Below, piece by piece: positions 10,455 through 19,248 of a DNA stretch of 62,016 bases. A program made the translations under genes and the position numbers. Below the pieces are notes generated by a model that saw only the letters and a list, made by a program, of their open reading frames with translations, ran no database searches and had not been told where the DNA came from. The stretch's first letter is position 1; each line of letters opens with the position of its first letter. This DNA comes from Chloroflexota bacterium (GTDB lineage: Bacteria; Chloroflexota; Dehalococcoidia; Dehalococcoidales; UBA2162): NCBI GenBank assembly GCA_016190895.1, contig JACPPR010000045.1:1-62016 (forward strand), written 5' to 3'.

Positions 10455-11389
10455 CTTGAGCCTCCTTTAACCAGAGAGCGGCGGACACCGGAAAGCCGTC
10501 CCCGCCAGAGCAATTGGAATATGCCGATAATCACTATGGCGCCGGCCACACCGATACCAATGAAGGTCCAAGGGGTCTGGGACGAGGGTGAAGGCGCATT
10601 GCTCGTCTCCTCCAGAAAGGCCGAAAGATTGGCGATTTCCTCAGTAGTGAGTGGTTTCGCCGAGAAAATCTCTTTCATCATCGGGAATGGCGTCGCTCTC
10701 AGTATTGCGTGTATGGCTTCCTCATCAAGGTTCGCATACGCGTCAGTCAAGTCCTTGCCCACGGTCCCACCACCAATAATTCCGACACCTCGAATATTAT
10801 GGCAGGAGATACAGGCGGGGCCGCCATTAGTAAGAGCGATTGCCCCGGTGTAAAGGTCTCGACCGGTGGCGGCGCTCGCCGGCAAAGCAGTCGTACTTAC
10901 CGAAGGAGCTTCCGTAGCGGACTGGGGTGGAGCAATAGCTCGTGCGGTCGACTGAGCATCAAGGTAAGCGAGTATGGCTTTAGCATCATTTTCGCTAACG
11001 CCCAGGTTAGGCATGGGCAGACCATACTGTTGGACAAGTTCTTTAGCAATCGGGTCTCCCTGAGCGATGAGCTTGTCAGGCGCGGTAATGAAACTTATCA
11101 GCCAGGCGCTGTCACGAATAGCGGTAACCTCTTTGAGGTCAGGACCGATTCCTCGCCCTCCGCCGATAGTATGGCAAGCCTGGCATTTCTGTTTGAAGAT
11201 TTCTTTACCGTCTTCGGAGGGAGTGGCTGCCCCGGCGAATATGCCGGAGAACATAATACTCGCGGCGAGTAAAATGACGGAGGTGAAGATGAGGTAGGTA
11301 ATTTTATCCTTTTCGACAGCTCCCTTTAGATGAAATGTGACTTTCTTCATGTCCTTCAAACTAGTGCGAATCACAAACAGCCACCCCAT
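10451..11389 (-). CDS. narC: Membrane-bound diheme cytochrome c (NarC-like)
   Basis: A 312-residue protein with an N-terminal membrane segment (residues 32-52), two class I cytochrome c domains and a C-terminal helix near residue 275. The heme motifs are CQACH (69-73) and CISCH (193-197), and MPNLG may supply an axial methionine. It is the first gene of the nar operon and overlaps narG by 4 bp. Thermus nar operons also begin with a diheme cytochrome gene (narC) needed for the enzyme's membrane attachment and electron flow; the same role is inferred here. The start is uncertain: an internal ATG at 11350 would give a 299-residue version, and neither start has a good ribosome site. Confidence 0.85.
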   Translation of the reverse strand: MGWLFVIRTSLKDMKKVTFHLKGAVEKDKITYLIFTSVILLAASIMFSGIFAGAATPSEDGKEIFKQKCQACHTIGGGRGIGPDLKEVTAIRDSAWLISFITAPDKLIAQGDPIAKELVQQYGLPMPNLGVSENDAKAILAYLDAQSTARAIAPPQSATEAPSVSTTALPASAATGRDLYTGAIALTNGGPACISCHNIRGVGIIGGGTVGKDLTDAYANLDEEAIHAILRATPFPMMKEIFSAKPLTTEEIANLSAFLEETSNAPSPSSQTPWTFIGIGVAGAIVIIGIFQLLWRGRLSGVRRSLVKGGSR

Positions 11390-11417
11390 TCAGTCGTTTA
11401 GTGGAACGGATATCTAA

Positions 11418-11446
11418 AACATAAAGCAATTGCTCAACCAAGTCAA
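11418..11446 (-). promoter_or_regulatory. Candidate promoter of the nar operon
   Basis: Reading the minus strand, TTGACT (11446-11441) is followed by a 17-bp spacer and TATGTT (11423-11418), about 30 bp before the narC ATG at 11389. The 10-bp perfect palindrome AGCAATTGCT at 11425-11434 lies inside the spacer, a position where a bound regulator would block RNA polymerase. Function is inferred from spacing only. Confidence 0.45.
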
Positions 11447-11542
11447 TCGTTCAATCGTGTATTTAGATAAAACTACAGTTTGCCTTGAGGAAATTGCTTC
11501 CGAAAGGATACTCAAATCAGGATTTTATCATTATTTCGGATA

Positions 11543-11572
11543 TTCAAAATACGACAAAAGTCGCATTTTGAA
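11543..11572. repeat. Inverted repeat, 13-bp arms, possible operator
   Basis: Left arm TTCAAAATACGAC (11543-11555), AAAA loop, right arm GTCGCATTTTGAA (11560-11572), with one mismatch between arms. No T-run follows on either strand, so it is not a typical terminator. It sits in the middle of the divergent nar/transporter region and could bind a dimeric regulator. Confidence 0.5.
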
Positions 11573-11940
11573 TTTAAAACTGTCCTCACCGGCTCAGGTA
11601 ACAAATGGCGTGCACAGGAACATATAACATGGGCTTTTCATATTGCGTGGTAATACCAATCTTCGCGTGTTGCTGAAAAAAGGTCTATCGCTGAGTCATG
11701 TTGAGTTCCTGAAAACAGCTTCTTTCAACGAGGCATATTGTTTCTCTTTGTCTTTGAGAATAATTACCCGGGAGATTCGAACGGTAATCCTATCTGTTTT
11801 GCCAGTTATTGTATATCCATTTTATCAGATTTTTGCCTGATATTACACTGGACATAATCTAGCTCTTGGGACGTTTGCCTTGCGCTCAAAAAGAACTAGA
11901 CTAAATATTGAGAAACTATAAAAGGCGAGGAGTCTGACGA

Positions 11941-13164
11941 GTGAGAAAGGCTATAGACAGACAGGCAGGTTTGCTTGATTCCGTTCCATCCATCGGAGTC
12001 CGCAAGCAGATTGTCAGAGCTGAGCCGTCGTTGATGGCCAGAATACTGGCCGCTGCCAGGGAAATCTTTCTTGAGGCTGCAGAAAACCTGCATCCTGCTT
12101 ATTTTGCCCTCGCAATGGCGACCGGTATCATCGCCATAGCTATTAATGCCCTGATAAGCGTCGAGGTTGCCAAAGGATTGTTCTGGCTTAATATCTTTCT
12201 TTACTTAGCTCTTTGGCTTTTGACCTTGACACGCATTCTTCTTTTCAAACAGCGCTTTCTGGCAGATTTGTTCAGCCATCAATTGGGTCCCGGATTTTTC
12301 ACGGTTGCTGCCGCTAGCGGAGTGGTAGGCTCTGGCCTGATACTAATCATGAATAACCACTCTCTGGCCATGGTTTTTTGGGTGCTGACATTTCTGCTTT
12401 GGCTTGGTTTGACATACAGCATATTTGTGGGCCTCATTGTTAAAGAGAACAAACCGACTATAGCCGAAGGTATCAACGGCGGCTGGCTTACGGCCATCGT
12501 AGCCACGCAATCAGTAGCTTCTCTGACGGCGTTGCTAGCATCCAGATTCGGCCCGTATCAGCAGGAGATGCTTTTCTTCTCTCTAGTCACGTGGCTTTTC
12601 GGTGGAATGCTTTACATCTGGATCATCTCTCTCATCTTTTACCGCTATACTTTCTTTAAGTTCGCCCCCCAGGACCTTACCCCTCCCTACTGGATAAACA
12701 TGGGAGCGGTAGCGATTACTACGATGGTGGGCGCTATTCTCGTTTCCCGTGCTGAAGGCTCTTCCTTCCTGTCCGAGCTGCTGCCTTTCTTGAAGGGATT
12801 CACGCTGTTCTTCTGGGCGACCAGCACCTGGTGGATACCGATGCTGGTCATTCTAGGCATCTGGCGGCACGTTTACAGGAAGTTCCCGGTAGAATACAGC
12901 TGCTTATACTGGGGTGCTGTGTTCCCGCTTGGGATGTACACCATCAGTACCTACCTGCTTTCTCAAGCTAATGGATTGCCTTTTGTGGGGATGATACCGA
13001 AGTATTTTGTTTACGTGGCTATGGCTGCCTGGTCTATCACTTTTATCGGGCTAGGTAATACGGCATTCAGGAAGATGAGCGTGGCGTTCCGAAGCGTTGG
13101 CCAGACCAAAAGACATATCTCCTACTCGGATACTGCGGTTCCGGCACAGAACTCTGCTAAGTAA
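11941..13164 (+). CDS. TDT-family membrane transporter (TehA/Mae/SLAC1-like)
   Basis: A 407-residue protein with about ten hydrophobic helices. The first core helix region LHPAYFALAMATGIIAIA (near residue 57) is characteristic of the tellurite-resistance/dicarboxylate transporter family, whose members carry C4-dicarboxylates, sulfite or other anions. I chose the GTG at 11941, which has AGGAG eight bases upstream; an ATG at 12034 would remove 31 residues before the first helix. It is divergent from narC and followed by a small membrane protein and a FocA/NirC channel, so an anion-handling role linked to nitrate respiration is plausible, but the substrate cannot be told. Confidence 0.8.
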   Translation: MRKAIDRQAGLLDSVPSIGVRKQIVRAEPSLMARILAAAREIFLEAAENLHPAYFALAMATGIIAIAINALISVEVAKGLFWLNIFLYLALWLLTLTRILLFKQRFLADLFSHQLGPGFFTVAAASGVVGSGLILIMNNHSLAMVFWVLTFLLWLGLTYSIFVGLIVKENKPTIAEGINGGWLTAIVATQSVASLTALLASRFGPYQQEMLFFSLVTWLFGGMLYIWIISLIFYRYTFFKFAPQDLTPPYWINMGAVAITTMVGAILVSRAEGSSFLSELLPFLKGFTLFFWATSTWWIPMLVILGIWRHVYRKFPVEYSCLYWGAVFPLGMYTISTYLLSQANGLPFVGMIPKYFVYVAMAAWSITFIGLGNTAFRKMSVAFRSVGQTKRHISYSDTAVPAQNSAK

Positions 13165-13194
13165 ACCAGGAATAATAAAAGGGAGGCTAAAACT

Positions 13195-13761
13195 ATGAGG
13201 GCGGAAAACATATCTCGAAATCAGGTCCTTCAAATCAGAACCAACATGACTGCGGCACAGGTTTTGGGCAAGCTCAAGCGTATCTCTACTGAAGAATTTT
13301 ATGACGCGAAAAACAACCCGGAGTACACGTATTATGGAACCATCACGAATAAAATGTTCCACCTCTGCAACAAAAAATACGGGCCTTACAGCAGCGGACC
13401 CTGGATAAAAGGAGAAGTCAGCGAATCAGACAACAAGACAATTGTTAATCTTGAAGCTGATATTGAAGAGCAAATGGATCTGAGCACAAAAATTCTGTAT
13501 CCGGTATTCATTGTCTTTGGAGTACTAGCCATGGCTGCGGGTCTGATGGTGCCGGAAAACCGGCAAATGTATGCGTTCGTGGCTGTCGGGCTTTTCGTCT
13601 CTCCTTTTGCGTACAACATAGTCGCTCGCCGTCTTTTGAAATCGATGCAGAGAGATGAGGTTAAGCAGTTCGAAAAACTGATCGGTGGATGGCAGGTAAA
13701 ATACTCTAGCCCGGGTTTGGAGCAACCCCAACACCAGGGGGTAACACCGGGGAAGAACTAA
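13195..13761 (+). CDS. Hypothetical protein with two membrane helices
   Basis: A 188-residue protein I do not recognise. Residues 1-95 are soluble and include KYGPYSSGPW; two hydrophobic stretches follow (about 102-122, VFIVFGVLAMAAGLMV, and 128-148, AFVAVGLFVSPFAYNIVA), then a charged C-terminal tail. A GGGAGG ribosome site precedes the ATG. It lies 30 bp after the TDT transporter in the same direction and is followed by the FocA-like gene, so it probably belongs to the same transcript. No catalytic motif was seen. Confidence 0.75.
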   Translation: MRAENISRNQVLQIRTNMTAAQVLGKLKRISTEEFYDAKNNPEYTYYGTITNKMFHLCNKKYGPYSSGPWIKGEVSESDNKTIVNLEADIEEQMDLSTKILYPVFIVFGVLAMAAGLMVPENRQMYAFVAVGLFVSPFAYNIVARRLLKSMQRDEVKQFEKLIGGWQVKYSSPGLEQPQHQGVTPGKN

Positions 13762-13890
13762 CAGACAGAAAATATGTTCGGCGCTGAACGGCTCCGGCCG
13801 TTTGCCGTTAATCAATTCGGCACGATATTACCGAGCACTGCTTAATGAAATAATCTCTAGAACTAAGATAATGGCTCCGCTAACTGAGTT

Positions 13891-14739
13891 ATGTATCAGG
13901 ACACAATAGATAGCCTGGCTCAAACAGCCAGTAAGAAACTTGCCGTACTCAGACAGAATCCGCTGGGGTTCTTTGTCGGTTCCATGATGGCCGGAGCCTA
14001 TGTCGGCTTCGGAATCATTCTCATTTTTATTTTGGGAACTGATGCGGAGCCCGCCTGGCGGAAGCTCATTATGGGAGCAAGTTTCGGCATCGCCCTCACG
14101 CTGGTTGTCTTCGCTGGTTCAGAATTATTCACAGGACACACGATGTATATGACGTTGGCTTGGCTGCGGAGGAAGGCAAGCTTGGCTCAGGTAGTCCGAA
14201 CATGGTCTTTTGTATGGATCGGCAATCTTGTAGGCGCTACCACCTTAGCGGCTATTTTTGTCCTCGCCGGAGCTGCGGGCATGGTCAAAGACCCCGATTC
14301 ATTCCTCAACACGATCGTTGCAGTAAAGATGAATGAGTCTATCGTTGAGCTGCTGTCGCGGGCTATCCTCTGCAACTGGCTCGTTACACTCGCGCTCTGG
14401 ATGTCCGCCAGGATGACCAGCGATATCGGGAAGGCTAACGTAATTTTCTGGTGTCTGTTCGCTTTCATTACCAGCGGATTCGAACACTCAGTAGCCAATA
14501 TGACGTTATTTACCATCTCTCTCCTGGGTGAACATCCGGATGCAGTCAACATCTCAGGCATGTTATATAATCTCTTCTGGGTAACGCTGGGTAACCTGCT
14601 ATCAGGCAGCTTGTTTGTAGCAGGCGGCTATTGGCTGTGCTCAGGCTATCGAAAAAGCTGCGAAGAGACAATCAGTGATAGTGTAGAAGAAATAGAGCAG
14701 GATGAACGCGCGTTAGCGGCTGGACAACTGGATAGGTAG
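13891..14739 (+). CDS. Formate/nitrite transporter family channel (FocA/NirC-like)
   Basis: A 282-residue protein with six predicted helices and the family's features: PLGFFVGSMMAGAYVGFG near residue 25 and GSELFTGHTMYM near 75. These pentameric channels pass formate, nitrite or hydrosulfide. Next to a nar operon the likely substrate is nitrite, either exporting the product of NarG or importing it for reduction. The C-terminal 25 residues are acidic and cytoplasmic. It is convergent with the response regulator gene; the 110-bp gap between them contains a short inverted repeat (CCGG...CCGG) but no clear terminator. Confidence 0.88.
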   Translation: MYQDTIDSLAQTASKKLAVLRQNPLGFFVGSMMAGAYVGFGIILIFILGTDAEPAWRKLIMGASFGIALTLVVFAGSELFTGHTMYMTLAWLRRKASLAQVVRTWSFVWIGNLVGATTLAAIFVLAGAAGMVKDPDSFLNTIVAVKMNESIVELLSRAILCNWLVTLALWMSARMTSDIGKANVIFWCLFAFITSGFEHSVANMTLFTISLLGEHPDAVNISGMLYNLFWVTLGNLLSGSLFVAGGYWLCSGYRKSCEETISDSVEEIEQDERALAAGQLDR

Positions 14740-14849
14740 TCCGGTCTCTGCTATGCTAACATACCTAGAAGAAAATTATAAACTTTAGCCCGGCAAAACC
14801 GGACGGTCCAAGCACTTGATGTACTAAAACCAAACAATAAAGCCCGGTA

Positions 14850-15506
14850 CTATCTGTTTGATTCTGATTGAGGACTGGGCACCAAACGTTTTTGTATCGC
14901 CTTGATGACAGCCTCCGTCCGGCTCTGGGCGTGCAGCTTCGATAGAATGTTGCTGAGGTGGAAGCGGACAGTGGCCTCGGTTAAACCCAGGTTAGCCGCA
15001 ATTGTAGCGTTGCGGTGTCCTTGAACCAGCTGTTCCAGGACCTCGCGTTCCCGGGAAGTGAGCCCTTCACCCTTCTCTAGCTTCTGACTACCCAGTGCCA
15101 GCAGTGTCTTGGAAGCTAATGCCGGGGTGAAGGCAGCTTCTCCCTCAACGCCTTGACGGATAAGGTCCAACACGTCATTGTAAGCCAGGTTCTTCACAAT
15201 ATAACCCTGAGCCCCGGCTTTGATCGCTTCGAACAGGTCTTCTTCCTCGTCGGATACAGTTAGAATCACAATGCGTATCTGAGGATTTTCCTTCTTTATC
15301 AGACGCGTGGCTTCAAGCCCCCTCATTTGCGGCATCCTGATGTCCATCAGCACAAGGTCGGGTTTTAGGTCGCGTGCCAGAGCTACCGCCTCTTCGCCGT
15401 TATGTGCCTCGCCGACAACATCAAAATCAGGGCGTGTACTCAGCAGGGCACGCAGCCCGCCTCGAAAAACCGGGTGGTCGTCAACAATCAAAATCTTAGT
15501 CGGCAT
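14850..15506 (-). CDS. NarL/FixJ-type response regulator with LuxR DNA-binding domain
   Basis: A 218-residue protein. The receiver domain (1-120) has the acidic pair DD at residues 9-10, the phospho-acceptor D55 (LVLMDIRMP) and a conserved Lys near 104. The LuxR-type helix-turn-helix follows at about 148-210 (LTSREREVLEQLVQGHRNATIAANL, split here as LTSREREVLEQL and a recognition segment). It overlaps the kinase stop by 11 bp, so the pair is co-translated. Position beside nitrate genes makes a nitrate or redox response likely, but this is inference. Confidence 0.92.
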   Translation of the reverse strand: MPTKILIVDDHPVFRGGLRALLSTRPDFDVVGEAHNGEEAVALARDLKPDLVLMDIRMPQMRGLEATRLIKKENPQIRIVILTVSDEEEDLFEAIKAGAQGYIVKNLAYNDVLDLIRQGVEGEAAFTPALASKTLLALGSQKLEKGEGLTSREREVLEQLVQGHRNATIAANLGLTEATVRFHLSNILSKLHAQSRTEAVIKAIQKRLVPSPQSESNR

Positions 15507-16512
15507 CTTTCTTTCCTGTCTCCCGCGGTAGCGTTACTGTCACAGAAGTACCCTTGCCGGGTGTCGAAACTACGTTTACTGTACCTCCGACCATCTCCGC
15601 CCTTTCCCTCATCATCTGAAGCCCCAGGTGGCTGCGCCGGTCAACACTCGCGGGTTCAAATCCTTGACCGTCATCTTGTATTATAATCTGGAGCGAAGTA
15701 TCATTCAAGTCAGCCTTGAGCCATAGATTCCTGGCGTCGGCATGGCGGAGGCTGTTGCTCAGAGCTTCCTGAGCGATGCGGATTGCCTGGATTTCAACCT
15801 GAGGCGCAAGGCGCAGGTTTTCGGCCCTTTCAGACATATCAAAGCTTAGCTTAAGATCAGCTTGCCCGGCAAGAGACCTGGCAAAGTCCGCGAGCGCATC
15901 CAGAAAGCGGCGGTCTCCCCAGGGGCGGACGCGTAAGCCGGTTATGTATTGACGGACATCGCGATACGCTTCGCTGATATTCTGGCGAAGTTGTGCCATC
16001 TCATTCTGAGCTTCATCGGTCCGTTTCTGCGCCAGCAACTCGGATACCGCCGTAGCCCTTGCTCCGATGCTGCCGAGAAGCTGTGATAGGTCGTCGTGCA
16101 ATTCACGCGATAATCTCTCACGTTCCTCCATCATTGATAGAGTTGCCAGCCGTTCGTTCTGGCGTACCAGGCGCCACTGTAAATAACCGATGCCGACCAC
16201 GATGCCAACGGCGAGAAAAGCATAGCCGCGGTTAATGAGCACAAAACGAATGGGGACCTCACTTGCTGGTTTAAGAAAAATATCCAGAACAATCAAGATC
16301 GCTGAAACACCAGCCACTGTCCATGTGTAAACCGGGTGCAGAAACAGCAGTGTGAGCGCTACCGGCACGATGAAAAGCACCCCGCCCGCAACCCCCAGAG
16401 GCAGCCGCCAGTCCATAATAAATGCCGCCACAATTAGCAGCATTGTTGCGGCAAAAAGCCAGGCATCCCGTTTTCGAGATGAAACGTTTTTCCGGTTCAT
16501 TGCTCGTGTCAT
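15496..16512 (-). CDS. Membrane histidine kinase, HisKA_3 (NarX/DesK type)
   Basis: About 338 residues. The N terminus has several closely spaced hydrophobic helices (residues 18-110) with no sizeable periplasmic domain, so unlike NarX it has no visible ligand-binding P-box. The phospho-acceptor is in ERLSRELHDDLSQLLGSI (near residue 140), typical of HisKA_3, and an HATPase_c domain ends with GLQMMRERAEMVGG. I use the ATG at 16512 rather than the TTG at 16518. It is the likely partner of the LuxR-type regulator encoded immediately downstream. Sensing through the membrane helices is inferred. Confidence 0.9.
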   Translation of the reverse strand: MTRAMNRKNVSSRKRDAWLFAATMLLIVAAFIMDWRLPLGVAGGVLFIVPVALTLLFLHPVYTWTVAGVSAILIVLDIFLKPASEVPIRFVLINRGYAFLAVGIVVGIGYLQWRLVRQNERLATLSMMEERERLSRELHDDLSQLLGSIGARATAVSELLAQKRTDEAQNEMAQLRQNISEAYRDVRQYITGLRVRPWGDRRFLDALADFARSLAGQADLKLSFDMSERAENLRLAPQVEIQAIRIAQEALSNSLRHADARNLWLKADLNDTSLQIIIQDDGQGFEPASVDRRSHLGLQMMRERAEMVGGTVNVVSTPGKGTSVTVTLPRETGKKDAD

Positions 16513-16593
16513 TTTCAATCTTCATTATTAACGAGTGTTCTGGTTTTGTCCAGTCAGTAGAAGACCAAACCAAATCTCTTTGGATTTCAACTA

Positions 16594-16621
16594 TTGACAA
16601 TCAGGTTAATCATAGTAGAAT
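16594..16621 (+). promoter_or_regulatory. Promoter of the zinc-ribbon nucleotidyltransferase gene
   Basis: TTGACA at 16594-16599 and TAGAAT at 16616-16621 are separated by 16 bp, about 55 bp upstream of the ATG at 16676. It also overlaps the region that must contain the divergent promoter of the kinase operon. Confidence 0.6.
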
Positions 16622-16675
16622 GAAAATACTAGTCCTGTTGAGACTGAGTAATTTCAAAATCAGGAGTGGCCTCAA

Positions 16676-17221
16676 ATGGCTAAGAAACCTGTTACAGTGG
16701 CGGTGAGCGGCGCCTTCGACCCGCTTCATGTCGGCCATATTCGATATATTCGCGAAGCCGCCAAGCTGGGCGATAGGCTGGTAGTGATTCTGAATAGCGA
16801 CGATTTTCTTATGAAGAAGAAGGGATTCGTCTTCTGGCCGTTCGCCGAGCGAAAAGAGATTCTGGAGGGTATCAAGGACGTCGCAGAGGTGGTTGCCGCT
16901 GTGGATGAAGACCAGACAGTGCGCAAGACGCTGGAATTAATTAAGCCTGATATCTTTGCCAAGGGTGGTGATAAGACCGGGCCTGAGACAATTCCGGAGA
17001 CAGCCACCTGCGCCAGGATTGGCTGCTGGCTGGTTACTAACGTCGGAGGGGGCAAAGTTCATCCTGAAGCCGAGCTGTCTTCGTTGGGGAGGGAGTTGGG
17101 TACGCCGCCGGCGCATGGTGTGAAAATCGCCTGCCCGTACTGTGACGACCATCCGATGTTAAGAGACAAATGTCGCTATTGCGGCGGCACCGGCAAAATA
17201 GAGGTGGGACGGGCGGACTAA
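16676..17221 (+). CDS. Cytidylyltransferase-like nucleotidyltransferase with C-terminal zinc ribbon
   Basis: A 181-residue protein. Residues 6-130 form a nucleotidyltransferase fold with the HxGH motif (FDPLHVGHIRYI, residues 15-26), as in glycerol-3-phosphate cytidylyltransferase and RfaE2-like enzymes; these transfer a nucleotide from CTP or ATP to a phosphorylated alcohol or sugar. The conserved C-terminal ISSS/ISST loop of TagD-type enzymes is not obvious. Residues 153-173 carry CPYCDDHPMLRDKCRYCGG, a CxxC-x10-CxxC zinc ribbon resembling a DnaJ repeat, which is unusual for this family. Substrate unknown. The last codons recur as a remnant at 27233-27274. Confidence 0.82.
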   Translation: MAKKPVTVAVSGAFDPLHVGHIRYIREAAKLGDRLVVILNSDDFLMKKKGFVFWPFAERKEILEGIKDVAEVVAAVDEDQTVRKTLELIKPDIFAKGGDKTGPETIPETATCARIGCWLVTNVGGGKVHPEAELSSLGRELGTPPAHGVKIACPYCDDHPMLRDKCRYCGGTGKIEVGRAD

Positions 17222-17302
17222 CGGCTGAAGAAAGTCTGGGCTGTTCTTCAAAATACCACACTAATAGCGAGTATCGATTACATATAAAGGAGTTTGCACC
17301 CG

Positions 17303-17486
17303 CTATTCCTTAAGCCAGGAAGACTTGGCTTCTTCTATTTCTTCCTCAGAAAAATCAACGCCTTTCCATATGCCGCGAATTTGTGCGGGTTTCCCCCCCC
17401 TTCAGAACAGTGCGCTTCAAGGACTCCAATTCTTCCTGGTCTTCTGTCATTAAAAACCGGGGGAAATAACGACTTGCCGGAAACAT
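17303..17486 (-). pseudogene. Small protein gene split by a frameshift in a G8 run
   Basis: On the minus strand, ATG at 17486 (or 17451) opens a frame containing MTEDQEELESLKRTVLKGG. At a run of eight G (C on the plus strand, 17393-17400) the frame breaks; with seven G it continues as KPAQIRGIWKGVDF then SEEEIEEAKSSWLKE and a TAG at 17305-17303. The charged, codon-like composition on both sides of the run argues for a real gene of about 48-60 residues. It is either a pseudogene, a phase-variable gene, or a sequencing error in the homopolymer. The sequence looks like a short helical protein, possibly an antitoxin, but I do not recognise the family. Confidence 0.55.
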
Positions 17487-17519
17487 GACGGTCATCCTAG
17501 AACTTACGGCATCTCGAAG

Positions 17520-18266
17520 CTAAACGACCTCGCCAGTGTGCAGCGCAATCAGACCGGCTCCTAGCAGGCGCCAGCGCACGTTGGTTAGCCCGGCATTCTC
17601 CATCATCCGGGCTAGTTCAGACGCTACAGGAAAACCGATGACCGATTCCGGCAGGTAAGTATAGGCATCCCGGTCACCCGCCAAAAGCCCACCCAACCGG
17701 GGTACGACTTTGGAAAGGTATGTTGACAGAAGACGGGAACTAAGCCGTTTCGGGTCCGCTGGCGTGATTTCCAGGATGACCACCCTGCCGCCAGGACGAA
17801 CAACTCTGGACATCTCCGAGAGAGTGCAGCCAATGTCTGACACATTGCGCATGGCGAAGCCGGAGGTGACGCACATAAAAGAATCGCCCGGATATGGCAG
17901 AGACAAAGCATCGCCCAGAGTCCAGATGATAGGTCGTTGCGGGTGGAGCCTCTGTTCTTTGCGCCGGGCCAGAGCGAGCATCTCAGGGACAAAGTCTACA
18001 CCGACCACACTGGTTACTTCAGGGCGGTGCGCCAGCGCAAAAGCCAGGTCACCAGTCCCCGTCGCCACGTCGAGGGCTGGACCCGGAGAAAACCCGCTTG
18101 TCGCAAGGCGAGCCGCGAGACGGCGCCACCGGTCGTCGGCGCCAGCCGTCATAACGGTATTCAGGAAGTCGTATCGACGTGAGATACGGGCAAACATGGC
18201 AGCGACGCGCTGAGCTTTCGCCTTTCCAACAGGACGGTCATCAGGGTACGTGTCGAATGGTCTCAT
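17520..18266 (-). CDS. menG: Demethylmenaquinone methyltransferase
   Basis: A 248-residue SAM-dependent methyltransferase of the UbiE/MenG family, which methylates demethylmenaquinone in the last step of menaquinone synthesis. Visible signatures are ARISRRYDFLNTVMTAG near residue 26, the SAM-binding loop DVATGTGDLAFAL near 62, and the downstream GFAMRNVSD and SRVVRPGGRVVILE blocks. The frame stays open upstream to 18494, but the ATG at 18266 overlaps the menA stop as ATGA and matches the family N terminus, so I use it. It is the last gene of the men cluster. Confidence 0.93.
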   Translation of the reverse strand: MRPFDTYPDDRPVGKAKAQRVAAMFARISRRYDFLNTVMTAGADDRWRRLAARLATSGFSPGPALDVATGTGDLAFALAHRPEVTSVVGVDFVPEMLALARRKEQRLHPQRPIIWTLGDALSLPYPGDSFMCVTSGFAMRNVSDIGCTLSEMSRVVRPGGRVVILEITPADPKRLSSRLLSTYLSKVVPRLGGLLAGDRDAYTYLPESVIGFPVASELARMMENAGLTNVRWRLLGAGLIALHTGEVV

Positions 18267-19204
18267 CCCAGGGACACCCCGACCGCGAGGAGGATACCCA
18301 GGAAACCGTGCAAGCGCGCCGTCGCCCGCAAAGCCAGCGCTAGTTCCGCCCGCTCCCGGCCATGCCATACCAGACGCACCGCCGCCACGGCCTGCGGCAA
18401 TGCCAAGAGAGATATGAGGATAGTTGGTCCGATTATCCGTAGCAGGGCTAATCCCAGCACGATAAGGAACGCCGCTGCTACTAACAATGTCCATTCCCAG
18501 CGTGCAAAGCCCCGGCCCAGCCAGGTGACAATCGTTGCCTTTTTGGCAGCCCGGTCCTCTTCAAGGTCGCGGATGTCATTGGCGGCCAGTATCGCAGTAA
18601 CCGTGCAAGCTACCGTGAATGAAAGCCAGAGAGCTTCCAGCGTAAAGGCACGGGTTTGCACATAATACGCTCCCAGCACCATCACCGGCCCCATAAATAT
18701 GAAGACCAGTGGCTGGCCCAGACCAATGGTACCCAGCGGACGGGGACCGCCCGAATAGAAATAGGCTGCCGCCGCGCTCCCCAAACAGAGTGCCAGAATT
18801 GGCCAACCGCTGACGGCTGTGAGATATAGGCCGATGGCCGTCGGGGTGGCAAAATAGGCGATGGCGCCCCGCTTGACGGCCTTACTCGACAACAACCCCA
18901 GAGCAATGACTTTGTATGAGGCCAGCATTTTCTGATTACCTTCCGGGCGGGCGTGGTCGGAGTATTCATCGACCAGATTGGCGGCTGCCTGCACCAACAA
19001 ACTTCCCAGGAGGACGAGTGCAAAGAGCCACCAGCTAAATGTGCCGTCGCGGAAGGCCAGAGACGAACCCACGAGCACCGGCGTCAGTGAGGCGCTAAGG
19101 GTGAAGGGACGCGATGCCCGATACCAGACCTGCACATGTTGCCAGACCGTCCTCTTGCCTGCAGCCGTCTCGCCAGGCTGTCCGGATGATGTTATCGTGT
19201 TCAT
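18263..19204 (-). CDS. menA: 1,4-dihydroxy-2-naphthoate polyprenyltransferase
   Basis: A 313-residue membrane prenyltransferase of the UbiA superfamily that attaches the isoprenoid tail to dihydroxynaphthoate. The two Asp-rich Mg-binding motifs are present: NLVDEYSDHARPEGNQ near residue 75 and NDIRDLEEDRAAKKAT near 210. About eight to nine hydrophobic helices are seen. It lies 44 bp after menB and overlaps menG by 4 bp. Confidence 0.93.
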   Translation of the reverse strand: MNTITSSGQPGETAAGKRTVWQHVQVWYRASRPFTLSASLTPVLVGSSLAFRDGTFSWWLFALVLLGSLLVQAAANLVDEYSDHARPEGNQKMLASYKVIALGLLSSKAVKRGAIAYFATPTAIGLYLTAVSGWPILALCLGSAAAAYFYSGGPRPLGTIGLGQPLVFIFMGPVMVLGAYYVQTRAFTLEALWLSFTVACTVTAILAANDIRDLEEDRAAKKATIVTWLGRGFARWEWTLLVAAAFLIVLGLALLRIIGPTILISLLALPQAVAAVRLVWHGRERAELALALRATARLHGFLGILLAVGVSLG

Positions 19205-19248
19205 GTTGCTCCTCGAACAAAGGTCTTTAAATAAAGTCTTACCGCTTG

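Larger units (their letters stand above)
11390..11940. other. 551-bp divergent intergenic region between narC and the TDT transporter
   Basis: AT-richer than its surroundings, without a convincing gene on either strand. It must hold the nar operon promoter on the minus strand and the promoter for the plus-strand transporter. It contains a promoter-like pair at 11418-11446, a palindrome AGCAATTGCT at 11425-11434 inside that promoter spacer, and a long inverted repeat at 11543-11572. I could not find a clear FNR box (TTGAT-N4-ATCAA) by eye. Confidence 0.6.

Noticed and set aside
11643-11840. Possible 65-codon gene in the nar/TDT intergenic region
   Set aside because: Weak ribosome site, no recognisable domain and AT-rich, promoter-like surroundings.
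11390-11940. FNR-type TTGAT-N4-ATCAA box for the nar operon
   Set aside because: I searched the region by eye on both strands and found only partial half-sites.
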